From Candidatus Rokuibacteriota bacterium (GTDB taxonomy: Bacteria; Methylomirabilota; Methylomirabilia; Rokubacteriales; CSP1-6), in the NCBI GenBank assembly GCA_003220345.1, contig QHSC01000234.1:1-34258 (forward strand): a stretch of 34,258 nt of DNA, read 5' to 3'. Below are positions 22,792 to 30,470 of the stretch, in pieces (position 1 is the stretch's first letter; each line of letters opens with the position of its first letter). The notes under the pieces are model-generated. The model had not been told where the DNA came from. It searched no databases and worked only from the letters and a program-made list of their open reading frames with translations. Position numbers and translations under genes: made by a program.

Positions 22792-24021
22792 ATGTCGCTC
22801 CCCATCGGGCTCCGCGCGCTTCGCCACCCCGACTTTCGCCGCTTCTTCGCAGCTCAGTTCGTGGCGCAGACGGGGTCGTGGATGCAGACGGTGGCGCAGT
22901 CGTGGCTCGTGCTCCAGCTCACCCCGTCACCGTTCAAGCTCGGGCTCATCGGCTCCCTCCAGTTCGCGCCCATCCTGCTCTTCTCCATCGCTTCCGGTGC
23001 CCTCGCCGATCGCCTCCCCAAGCGCCGGCTCCTCATGTGCACCCAGACGGCCCTTGGCTGTCTCGCCCTGATCCTGGCCGCCCTCGTGGCGTCTGGCCGC
23101 GTCGAGTACTGGCACGTGGCCGTGCTCGCCTTCATCAGCGGGCTCGTCAACGTGCTCGAGCAGCCGTCGCGGCAGTCCTTCGTGGCCGAGATGGTGGGGC
23201 GGGGTGATGTGGCGAGTGCGGTGGCGCTCAACTCCGCGTCGTTCAACGCCGCCCGCATCGTCGGGCCCGGCCTCGGCGGGCTCGTGATCGCGCGCTTCGG
23301 CGTCACCCCGGCCTTCGTGGTCAACGGGATCGGCTTCGCGGTGACGGTGGCCATGCTCTCGCGGCTGGGCACGCGCGGGCTGCCCCGCGCGCGCTCGGGT
23401 CGCGGGGTCGTGGACGACATCCTCACCGGGCTCCGCTACGCCGTTCGCACTCCCGAGATCCGCCTGATGCTCGGCCTCCTCTTCCTCGTCAGCATCTGCG
23501 TGTTCAACTTCACCGTCTATGTCCCGCTGGTCGTGCGCACGGTGCTGCACCTCGGCGCGGAAGGCTTCGGGCTGCTCATGGCCTGTCTGGGCGTGGGCGC
23601 CGTCACGGGCGCGCTCACCGTCGGCGTTCTCGGCGCGCGCCAGCCCCCCACGGCCATGCTGTTCAGCACGGCCGCCCTCGCCTGCGGCGGGCTCCTGGCG
23701 CTGTCCACCGCGCGCGTCTTCTGGTTCGCCGCCGTCGCCGTGTTCCTGACGGGCCTCTTCGGCGTCGTGCTGGTGGCCAGCTGCAACACCGCGATGCAGC
23801 TGGCCGCGCCCGACGAGCTGCGCGGGCGGGTGATGAGCCTCTACACCCTCGTGTGGGGCGGCGCCTTTCCCGTGGGCGCGTTCATCGTGGGCAGCATCTC
23901 CGAGCACTGGGGCGTGGGCCGCGCCCTGCTCGTGAACGGGACAGCCGGGCTGATCGGAGCGGCGCTCCTGCTCGGCTGGTGGACCTTCCGCGAGGAGGCC
24001 GGACGGGCGCGCGAGGCCTGA
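22792..24021 (+). CDS. MFS transporter (EntS/MFS_3-like)
   Basis: A 409-residue major-facilitator exporter with twelve predicted helices. The N-terminus reads LRALRHPDFRRFFAAQFVAQTGSWMQTVAQSWLVLQ, the start seen in the EntS-like/MFS_3 family of siderophore and drug exporters. The loop DRLPKRRLL (helix 2-3) and NVLEQPSRQSFVAEMVG are also family features. GRVMSLYTLVWGGAFPVGAFIVG comes late. Substrate cannot be assigned. AGGCGG is the nearest ribosome site. A dispersed repeat lies 20 bases after its stop, separating it from the convergent truncated hydrolase. Confidence 0.9.
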   Translation: MSLPIGLRALRHPDFRRFFAAQFVAQTGSWMQTVAQSWLVLQLTPSPFKLGLIGSLQFAPILLFSIASGALADRLPKRRLLMCTQTALGCLALILAALVASGRVEYWHVAVLAFISGLVNVLEQPSRQSFVAEMVGRGDVASAVALNSASFNAARIVGPGLGGLVIARFGVTPAFVVNGIGFAVTVAMLSRLGTRGLPRARSGRGVVDDILTGLRYAVRTPEIRLMLGLLFLVSICVFNFTVYVPLVVRTVLHLGAEGFGLLMACLGVGAVTGALTVGVLGARQPPTAMLFSTAALACGGLLALSTARVFWFAAVAVFLTGLFGVVLVASCNTAMQLAAPDELRGRVMSLYTLVWGGAFPVGAFIVGSISEHWGVGRALLVNGTAGLIGAALLLGWWTFREEAGRAREA

Positions 24022-24042
24022 GTCAGTGCGTACCGCATCGTA

Positions 24043-24140
24043 ATCTCCCCCTCTCCCCCTCACCCTGCCCTCTCCCCCTGCGGGGGCGAGGGATCACAAT
24101 AAATCCCTCTCCCTCGGAGAGGGAGAGGGTTGGGTGAGGG
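24043..24140. repeat. dispersed palindromic repeat, copy 4 (two hairpins)
   Basis: It starts with the CCCTCACCCTGCCCTCTCCCC arm seen in copies 1 and 2, pairs it with GGGGGCGAGGG, then adds a second palindrome CCCTCTCCCTC / GAGGGAGAGGG. Copy 5 has the same two-hairpin order. The hydrolase frame on the minus strand ends about 20 bases after it leaves this element, with the end of the protein apparently missing. Confidence 0.8.
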
Positions 24141-24161
24141 TGGCGTTGTCTCGCGAATAGC

Positions 24162-24872
24162 CTACCAGGCGATGCGCTCCCAGAGGGCCTGGATGTCCCG
24201 GCTGCTCATGTCGTACGGAAACCACGCGCGCACGTAGTTGTCGAACTTCCAGCTATATGTCCCGTCCTCGTTCTGGTTCACGCCGTGGCTGGTGAGGTGC
24301 CGGGCCTGCTCGGCCGAGAGGTGCGGGTTCTCCTCCTGCATGCGCCGGAAGGCGTCCTCGATGGAGGCGTAGCGACGGGGCAGCCGGCCCGCCAGGCCGC
24401 GCTCCTCGCGTATCCACTCGTCCATCCGCTCCGCGATGGTCTTCGACCGGTGCGTGGCGAGGGCGCGCGCGGAGGGCCCGAGCCCCTCGATGGCCACGAG
24501 CTTCGCTACCGCCTCTGGGTAGATGCCGGCGTAGCGGAGCGCGATGTTGCCGCCGAGGGAATGGGCGACGATGGTCACGGGCGCGAGCTGCTGCTGGTGG
24601 ACGAGCTGGGCGAGATCGTAGATGTACCCGGCCATGGTGTAGCTGCCGTCCGGGGACCACTCGCTGTCCCCGTGCCCGCGCAGATCGGGCGCGATGATGT
24701 GCCAGTCGTCGCGCAGGGCGGCCGCCGTCCAGTCCCAGTTGCGGCAGTGGTCGCGGCCGCCGTGGAGCAGGATCAGGGCCGGCCGCTCGGGATTTCCCCA
24801 GTCGACGTAGTGGAGACGCAGGCGCTGGGAGAAGTACGTGCGCGAGGTCGGACCCGACTCCCGGTCGCTCAG
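24162..24872 (-). pseudogene. alpha/beta hydrolase, C-terminus lost next to a repeat
   Basis: A 236-residue alpha/beta-hydrolase frame with LILLHGGRDHCRNW near the start, and the nucleophile elbow AHSLGG. The third catalytic residue, a His in a GHW/GHF context near the C-terminus, is not present. Family members are usually 40-60 residues longer, continuing after LWERI with CPTLLVRG-like sequence. The frame stops at 24162, immediately before dispersed repeat copy 4. At the other end, no ATG, GTG or TTG is available: the best start is CTG 24872, which overlaps the TGA of the ligase gene (CTGA), with AGGAG about 8 bases ahead. The gene is therefore probably non-functional or altered. Confidence 0.7.
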
Positions 24873-26458
24873 GACGCGCGCTCCTTCTCCATCTGCACCA
24901 GCATGCGGCGCAGGATCTTGCCGGAGGGCGACTTGGGAATCTGCTCGATGAACTCGAGGTGCCGGATGCGCTTGTGGGGAGCCACGCGCTCCGCCACGAA
25001 GGCCATGATCGCCTCGCCCGTGGTCGCCTTGGAGGCGGCGTCCGGCTTCAAGACCACGAAGGCCTTGGGCACCTCGCCCGCTTCCTCGTCGGCCTTGCGG
25101 ATGACCGCGGCGTCGAGGATGGCGGGGTGCGTGAACAGCAAGGCCTCGAGCTCGGCGGGCGCCACCTGCATGCCCTTGTACTTGATCAGCTCCTTGGTGC
25201 GATCGACGATGTAGAACCATCCCTCCGGATCCACGTAGCCGACATCGCCCGTGTGGTACCAGCCCTCGCGGTCGATGGAGTCCGCCGTCTCCCCCGGCTG
25301 GTTGAGATAGCCCTTCATGATCTGCGGCCCGCGGATCAGCAGCTCGCCTTCCCCGCCCGGCCCCGCCTCCTCGCCCGTGACGACATCCATCAGCTTGACT
25401 TCGGTGTTGGGCACGACGAAGCCGATGGAGCCGGGTTTGCGCGGCGCGTTCTTCGTGGGGCTCAGGTGCGTGACCGGGCTCGCCTCCGTCATGCCATAGC
25501 CCTGCACCACGGGGCAGCCGAGCTTCGTCGACAGCTCCTGCGCGATCTCCTCCCCGAGGGGGGCGGCGCCCGAGAAGACCAGCCGCACGCTCGAGAGATC
25601 GAACTGGCTCACCGCCGGATGCTTGACCATGCCCAGCACGATGGGCGGCACGAGGGGGAGGATGGACACGCGGTACTTCTGCACGGCGGTCAGGAACTCC
25701 TGGAAGTCGAAGCGCGGCATGCTGACGATGGTGGCGCCCTGGCACAGGCCGAGCTTCATGATCACCACCATGCCGTAGATGTGAAAGAACGGGAGCACGG
25801 CGATGACCACGTCGCCGTCCTTGAAGCCGTCGAAGTCCTTGAAGCCCTCGGCCTGGCACAGGTTGGCTATCAGGTTGTGGTGGGTGAGCATGACGCCCTT
25901 GGGCAGCCCCGTCGTCCCGCTCGAGTACGGCAGCACCACCACGTCTTCGCGCGGATTGATCTTCACGGAGGGCGGGCTCGGCGGCGCCTCCAGCAGCTCG
26001 GCGAAGGGCCGGGCGCCCTCCGCGGTGCCGAAGACGTAGATCTCCTCGACTCCCGCCGCCGCGGCCGCCTCCTTGGCCTTGTCGAGGAAGGGCGGCACGG
26101 TGATGAGGAAGCGGGCGCCCGAGTCCTTCAGCTGCTTGGCCAGCTCGCCCGCGGTGTAGAGCGGATTGACCGTGGTGTTGATGCCGCCCAACGAGGCGAC
26201 GGCGTGAAAGATCACCGCGTACTCGGGCAGGTTCGGGCTATAGATCGCGAAGACGTCGCCCTTGCGAAAGCCTCGCCGCGCGAGGCCGGTGGCCACGCGA
26301 CGGATGCTGTCCGCGAGCTGGCCGAAGGTCAGCGTCCGGCCCGTCGGCCCGTCGATCATGGACGGCCGGTCGCGGAGGCGCTCCGCGTGGCGCAGCACGT
26401 AGTCGGTGATGGAGACGTCGGGCACGACGACGTCCGGCCACGGGCTCCGGACGATCAT
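24869..26458 (-). CDS. 4-coumarate-CoA-ligase-type acyl-CoA synthetase
   Basis: A 529-residue ANL-superfamily enzyme that would activate a carboxylic acid with ATP and join it to CoA. Motifs in order: AMP-binding YSSGTTGLPKGV (178-189), GYGMTE, WYHTGDVGY, and the C-terminal catalytic Lys514 in SPSGKILRR. Overall it is closest in look to 4-coumarate:CoA ligases or fatty-acid/aryl-CoA ligases. It lies 27 bases downstream of the LigB-type gene and overlaps the hydrolase start downstream, so an operon for processing an aromatic or aliphatic acid is likely. The Shine-Dalgarno is weak. The exact acid is not knowable here. Confidence 0.93.
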   Translation of the reverse strand: MIVRSPWPDVVVPDVSITDYVLRHAERLRDRPSMIDGPTGRTLTFGQLADSIRRVATGLARRGFRKGDVFAIYSPNLPEYAVIFHAVASLGGINTTVNPLYTAGELAKQLKDSGARFLITVPPFLDKAKEAAAAAGVEEIYVFGTAEGARPFAELLEAPPSPPSVKINPREDVVVLPYSSGTTGLPKGVMLTHHNLIANLCQAEGFKDFDGFKDGDVVIAVLPFFHIYGMVVIMKLGLCQGATIVSMPRFDFQEFLTAVQKYRVSILPLVPPIVLGMVKHPAVSQFDLSSVRLVFSGAAPLGEEIAQELSTKLGCPVVQGYGMTEASPVTHLSPTKNAPRKPGSIGFVVPNTEVKLMDVVTGEEAGPGGEGELLIRGPQIMKGYLNQPGETADSIDREGWYHTGDVGYVDPEGWFYIVDRTKELIKYKGMQVAPAELEALLFTHPAILDAAVIRKADEEAGEVPKAFVVLKPDAASKATTGEAIMAFVAERVAPHKRIRHLEFIEQIPKSPSGKILRRMLVQMEKERAS

Positions 26459-26485
26459 GCCGGCTCGTGCCGCGTCGGCGCGGCG

Positions 26486-27571
26486 TCAGCGAGGCGCATA
26501 GATCGCGAAGGCCTTGTTCGAGTTCATCACGTAGGACTCGACATAGCCGTGGTAGTCGGGGCTCTTGTGCCCGAGCGCCTCCATGGCGCCCATGAGCGCC
26601 CACCAGTTCAGCACCTCCTGCTGGCCGCGGTCCACGACCTCCGCTTCCGTGACCTTGCGCCAGGTGTCGAAGTCGCCCGCCACGAGCGCCTCGTAGAGCC
26701 TGCGGTCATTGTCGACGTCGGGATAGACGAAGTAGTGCTTCGGGACCAGGAAGGCGTGCGACCAGCTCGACGAGGCCACGAGCGCGACCTTCCACGGGCT
26801 GCGCGCCAGCGCACGTGCGACGGCGGCGCCCACTTCCATGCAGCGATCGGGCGACGGGCTCGGCGGGTCAAGGTCGGCTTCGGGAATGCTGATCGTCCCG
26901 ACGGGATAGACCCCGCCGCGGTTGACGTTCACGCGGCTCCCATAGCAGTTGATGGCCATGGCCACCAGGGGATAGGGCCAGCCCTTGCGCTCGTAGTCGA
27001 GGTACATCACGCCGTTGAGAAACGCGTGGCTCAGTCCCTCGTAGTGGAGCGGCTTGTACGAGTACGCCATGTCGATATGCTCGTGGGTGAGCAGCTCGCG
27101 CACCAGCCACTTGGCCGCGTCCCGCTTCCCGGGAATGCGCACGACGGCATCGGCGCCCTCGCCCCATGCGTTCGGCGCCGGGCGACTGCCGCTCTCGCCC
27201 ATGGGCGCGGTGCTCGCGACGCGCTGGTGGGGCCGGTAAGGGTGGATCTCCATGTCCTCGTAGGCGTAGACGCAGAAGGCCGGCGTGATGTCCTCGTGGA
27301 AGTTCTCGTACTGATCGTCGCCCCACATGAGAACGAAGTCCGGCTTGAAGTCGTCGAGCGCCCGGCGCAGCGCCTTGAGGTGCTTGACCAGCTCGGCGCG
27401 GTGCTTGGGTGCGGCGGAGCGGCCCTCGTCCGCGCCCCACTCCTGCCGCATGGGCGCCGGCCAGTTCTCGGGCTTCTTCCACGAGTCGGGCACGTCGGGA
27501 CGAGTCAGGGTGCGCCGGAGGATTGTGGCCATGGCATCGTCGGCCCCCCTGAGCGGGGGATAGTGACTCAA
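26486..27571 (-). CDS. LigB-type class III extradiol dioxygenase, 5' end damaged
   Basis: A 361-residue LigB-family protein, which uses non-haem Fe(II) to open catecholic rings. The N-terminal SHYPP carries the first metal-ligand His; WGDDQYENFHED and HEHIDMAYSY give further conserved points. The frame starts at TTG 27571, three bases before the SHY motif, and has no Shine-Dalgarno. ATG 27532 would remove the metal His. Relatives usually have several more residues before GLSHYPP. Upstream, the frame stays open through the end of the gene on the same strand at 28007, which has lost its stop. I read this as a deletion that joined the two genes. The 3' end is intact and the ligase follows after 27 bases. 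Confidence 0.8.
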   Translation of the reverse strand: MSHYPPLRGADDAMATILRRTLTRPDVPDSWKKPENWPAPMRQEWGADEGRSAAPKHRAELVKHLKALRRALDDFKPDFVLMWGDDQYENFHEDITPAFCVYAYEDMEIHPYRPHQRVASTAPMGESGSRPAPNAWGEGADAVVRIPGKRDAAKWLVRELLTHEHIDMAYSYKPLHYEGLSHAFLNGVMYLDYERKGWPYPLVAMAINCYGSRVNVNRGGVYPVGTISIPEADLDPPSPSPDRCMEVGAAVARALARSPWKVALVASSSWSHAFLVPKHYFVYPDVDNDRRLYEALVAGDFDTWRKVTEAEVVDRGQQEVLNWWALMGAMEALGHKSPDYHGYVESYVMNSNKAFAIYAPR

Positions 27572-27575
27572 GCCC

Positions 27576-28007
27576 AGTGACGTAGTGATTGTCCACGACC
27601 TCGCCCTTGGCGCCGACCGTGAAATTGGAGGTAATGAGACCCGTGGCTCCCGCGAATTGCCCCACCCCTTCCGTCACTTCCCAGATCACCGCTCCCCGCT
27701 GCACCCCGTTGACCGGGCTCGGTCCGAGGACACCCTGGCCCAACGTCTTGAAGGTCACCTTGCCAGCCTTGCCATAGCTGATGCGTCCGCTCTCGACAAA
27801 CGAGCCCTCGCCGGTCATCTGCACTTCAGACTCGAAGGTGGCGCGGGGACCGGGCTTCGATTCAGACTTGACCTGTAGGCCCTTGGCCGTCACCGCGGTA
27901 CGCAGGACCTGGCCGCCCGCGCTCGTCTTGGCGGCGAGCTTCCCATCCGACCCCTCCACGGGACCGGCTTTGCCCTTGAACTGCAACGCGAACACGAGCT
28001 CTTTCAT
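27576..28007 (-). pseudogene. small beta-barrel-like protein, stop codon lost
   Basis: The first 144 codons encode a coherent protein starting MKELVFALQFKGKAGPVEGS, continuing through KVTFKTLGQGVLGPSP and AVIWEVTEG, and ending VGAKGEVVDNHYVT. It looks like a member of a conserved hypothetical family of about 150 residues with lipocalin-like beta structure. AGAGGGGGATC precedes the ATG. No stop follows: the frame runs on antisense-like through the LigB gene to 26868, adding over 200 residues of non-homologous sequence. Relatives end a few residues after VDNH. The gene's end and the next gene's beginning were apparently deleted. The product may still be partly functional. Confidence 0.65.
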
Positions 28008-28085
28008 GATGATCCCCCTCTGACTGACCGGGCGGCTCTGTCGATGGGCGACGGGCGTCGTGGCGCGACTGGCGCCAGCTCTCCT

Positions 28086-28493
28086 TTACTTCCGAGAAGC
28101 CTGCGACTTGGTCGGGCCGATGAACTCCACCATGTTGCCGTCGGGGTCCTTGACGAATACCTGACGGAAACCGGTGGGGCCGGAGATCACATCGCGGCAG
28201 GGCAGGCCGAGCTGCTCCAGGCGCTTCGCCGTCTCGTCGCAATCCTCCGTCCACAGCGCGAAGTGGGGATAGCGCGCCAGGATCGTCTCGCGCTCCACGG
28301 CGGGCCGGACGAGCTGGTCGTTCAGGATGATGTGGAGCTGGAGCTCACCGCCGAGGCTGTACCAGATGCCGGGGAAGTCGAAGTTCGGCCGCGCGATCTC
28401 CTTGAATCCCAGGAGCCCCGTGTAGAACTCTCGCGCCTTGGCGACATCCGTGACGGTCACACTCACATGACTCATCGACTTGAACAGACTCAT
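28086..28493 (-). CDS. VOC/glyoxalase-fold protein
   Basis: A 135-residue vicinal-oxygen-chelate protein with two beta-alpha-beta-beta-beta modules. SHVSVTVTDVAKAREFYTGLLGFKE opens the first, with a candidate metal His. WYSLGGELQLHIIL supplies a His/Glu pair. The second module has HFALWTEDCDETAKRLEQLG and ends DPDGNMVEFIGP, containing the conserved Glu. The family includes glyoxalase I, fosfomycin-resistance and extradiol-type enzymes. AGGAGGACGTC lies just ahead of the ATG. It is read divergently from the ABC transporter genes, and a TTGACA/TAACGT pair upstream (28601-28623) fits its promoter. Confidence 0.88.
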   Translation of the reverse strand: MSLFKSMSHVSVTVTDVAKAREFYTGLLGFKEIARPNFDFPGIWYSLGGELQLHIILNDQLVRPAVERETILARYPHFALWTEDCDETAKRLEQLGLPCRDVISGPTGFRQVFVKDPDGNMVEFIGPTKSQASRK

Positions 28494-28600
28494 GACGTCC
28501 TCCTGGGTGGCGTTGCCTCGTCTTGATCAGGTCCGCGGCTTCACCCGTGCCGACCGCGTGCCGCGGAGCGACAGACTCATCCTACCTCGGCGGGACGTTA

Positions 28601-28623
28601 GGCCGAGGCGTTTCCCTTGTCAA
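28601..28623 (-). promoter_or_regulatory. candidate promoter of the VOC gene (minus)
   Basis: TTGACA on the minus strand (28623-28618, within a CCTTGTCAAGG palindrome) with TAACGT 17 bases further. The spacing is normal, the -10 weak. It lies back to back with the TTGACA at 28662 on the plus strand, about 40 bases away. Confidence 0.35.
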
Positions 28624-28661
28624 GGCAAGGGCATTGGCTCGTGACCCCTGCGCCCTCGCCC

Positions 28662-28691
28662 TTGACAGCGAGGCGCTGCATGGCATACATC
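28662..28691 (+). promoter_or_regulatory. candidate promoter of the ABC transporter operon
   Basis: A perfect TTGACA (28662-28667) is followed after 18 bases by TACATC (28686-28691). The ATG of the substrate-binding protein is about 88 bases past the -10. The -10 is a poor match, so support comes mainly from the -35 and position. Confidence 0.4.
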
Positions 28692-28778
28692 GAGACCATC
28701 CACGAGCCCGAGGCTGCCTCGCCAGGATCCCGCGTGGCCTCATGCCTCCACGAGCATCACCCAAGAGGAGCAACGGCG

Positions 28779-30311
28779 ATGAAGACGCACGCACGAGGAG
28801 CGGATGCGGTCGGCCGGCGCGAGTTTCTGGCCCTGGGCGGCGCGGGCCTGGCCCTGGCCGCCCTACCGGTCGCGGCCCACGGGCAGGCGAAGCGCAGCGG
28901 GGAGATCGCGGCCGGGCTCTCCGAGCGAATGCTCACGCTCGATCCCGCCAACCACTACTCGATCTCTGCCACCTCCGTGCTGCGGCACGTCTTCGACCCG
29001 CTCGTCGATGTCACCAACGATTCGAAGTTTGTCCCGGCCCTCGCGGAGTCCTGGCGCCCGGTCAACAACACCACCTGGCGCTTCACGCTGCGCAAGGGCG
29101 TGACCTTCCACGACGGCACGCCGTTCAACGCCGACAGCGTCGTGTACACGCTCAAGCGGGTGCGCGACAACACCAAGCTCATCAAGGCCTTCGTCTACCA
29201 GGACATCGACGCGGTCGAGAAGGACGGTGACTACGCCGTCACCGTCACCTCCAAGCGGCCGTTCGGCTCCCTGCCCGCGCACCTGACCATGCTCGGCATG
29301 CTGCCGCCCGGCGCGGCCAAGAACGAAGATGCCTTCTTCGAGAAGCCCGTGGGCACCGGGCCCTTCCGCTTCACGAGCTGGACGCGGGGCGACCAGGTCA
29401 TCCTCGCAGCCAATCCCGGCTACTGGAAGCCGGGCGTGCCCAAGGTGGAGAAGGTGACCTTCCGTTTCATCCCGGAGCTCTCGACGCGGACGGCCGCTCT
29501 CAGAGCCGGCGAGCTGCACGTGATCGACCGGGTCACGCCCGATCTCGTCGAGACCCTCAAGGGCAGCCGGGGCGTCAAGGTGCTGGACGTGCCGGCCATC
29601 GAGACGCAGCGCTGGATCTTCCAGCTCGCGAAGGAGCCGGTGAAAGACCATCGCCTGCGCCAGGCGATCTCGCTCGCCATCGACCGCAACGTGATCATCA
29701 AAGAGCTGCTGCGCGGCTACGGCCGGCCCGTGGACAGTCCGGTGCCGCCCGGGCTCCTCGGCCACACGAGCCTGCCTCTGAAACCCTACGATCCCGAGAA
29801 GGCGCGGCAGATCCTGAAGCAGGCGGGCTACACGAGCGTCTCGCTCGACATGGTCCTGATGAAGGACCTCTATCCCAAGCAGCTCGAGATCACCCAGGCC
29901 GTGGCCGCCATGCTGGGGGAGGTCGGCATCAAGCTCAACATCAAGAACCTCGAGATCGCCACCGCGCGCGAGCAACGGACGGCCGGCACCTACGACATGT
30001 TCTTCTCGGGCTGGGCGCACATGCCCCACGATCCCGACTGGTTCTTTGGCCAGTGGTTCACCAAGGCGGGCTCGGAGAAGCTCACGCGCTACGCCAACCC
30101 GCGCGTGGAGCAGCTCATCGCCGAGGCACGCGTGCCCGATGCCAAGGTGCGCCAGGCCAAGTACGAGGAGCTGGAGCGGATCATCTGGGACGACGAGGCG
30201 GAGCTCTGGCTCTACTACACCGTCGCGATCTACGGCGTCAGCGACCGCCTGCGGAACTTCGAGGCGCGGCGCGACTACTACGTCCTGCTGAGTGACGTTG
30301 CGATCGCCTAG
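28779..30311 (+). CDS. ABC transporter substrate-binding protein (peptide/nickel type, SBP family 5)
   Basis: A 510-residue periplasmic solute-binding protein of the DppA/OppA family. The N-terminus has a Tat-type signal (VGRREFLALGG, cleavage near AAHGQ). Family features follow: LDPANHYSISATSVLRHVFDPLV, GVTFHDGTPFNADSVVYTL, GTGPFRFTSW, and late IAEARVPDAKVRQAKYEELERI. Such proteins bind peptides, nickel complexes, opines or other small molecules, so the ligand is not predicted. GAGGAG lies about 8 bases ahead of the ATG. Permeases follow after a 159-base gap containing repeat copy 5. No ATPase gene is present in this window. Confidence 0.92.
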   Translation: MKTHARGADAVGRREFLALGGAGLALAALPVAAHGQAKRSGEIAAGLSERMLTLDPANHYSISATSVLRHVFDPLVDVTNDSKFVPALAESWRPVNNTTWRFTLRKGVTFHDGTPFNADSVVYTLKRVRDNTKLIKAFVYQDIDAVEKDGDYAVTVTSKRPFGSLPAHLTMLGMLPPGAAKNEDAFFEKPVGTGPFRFTSWTRGDQVILAANPGYWKPGVPKVEKVTFRFIPELSTRTAALRAGELHVIDRVTPDLVETLKGSRGVKVLDVPAIETQRWIFQLAKEPVKDHRLRQAISLAIDRNVIIKELLRGYGRPVDSPVPPGLLGHTSLPLKPYDPEKARQILKQAGYTSVSLDMVLMKDLYPKQLEITQAVAAMLGEVGIKLNIKNLEIATAREQRTAGTYDMFFSGWAHMPHDPDWFFGQWFTKAGSEKLTRYANPRVEQLIAEARVPDAKVRQAKYEELERIIWDDEAELWLYYTVAIYGVSDRLRNFEARRDYYVLLSDVAIA

Positions 30312-30343
30312 CCTGGACCAGTCGCGAGGTAGTGCCCCCCTCA

Positions 30344-30456
30344 TCTACTTAGCCCTCGCCTCACGGCTTCGTCCTTCAGCTCGAACTGCGGCCCTCTCCC
30401 CCTTCGGGGGCGAGGGATCTAAGGTGAATTCCTCTCCCTCTCCGAGGGGGAGGGAT
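30344..30456. repeat. dispersed palindromic repeat, copy 5 (extended, two hairpins)
   Basis: It begins TCTACTTAGCCCTCGCCTCACGG and continues into GCCCTCTCCCCCTTCGGGGGCGAGGG, then a second palindrome CCTCTCCCTC / GAGGGGGAGG. The first part matches copy 3 in reverse complement over about 57 bases with a few differences; the second matches copy 4. It fills most of the gap between the binding-protein and permease genes. Confidence 0.75.
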
Positions 30457-30470
30457 TCATTCTGCTCCGC

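Noticed and set aside
24959..27580. An 873-codon plus-strand open frame
   Set aside because: It is a GC-rich shadow antisense to the LigB and ligase genes, with His/Arg/Asp-rich low-complexity translation and no family motifs.
28597..28603. GTTAGGC inside a hairpin, resembling an attC core
   Set aside because: No R'' partner at the correct distance, no cassette gene, and the surrounding genes are ordinary chromosomal ones.
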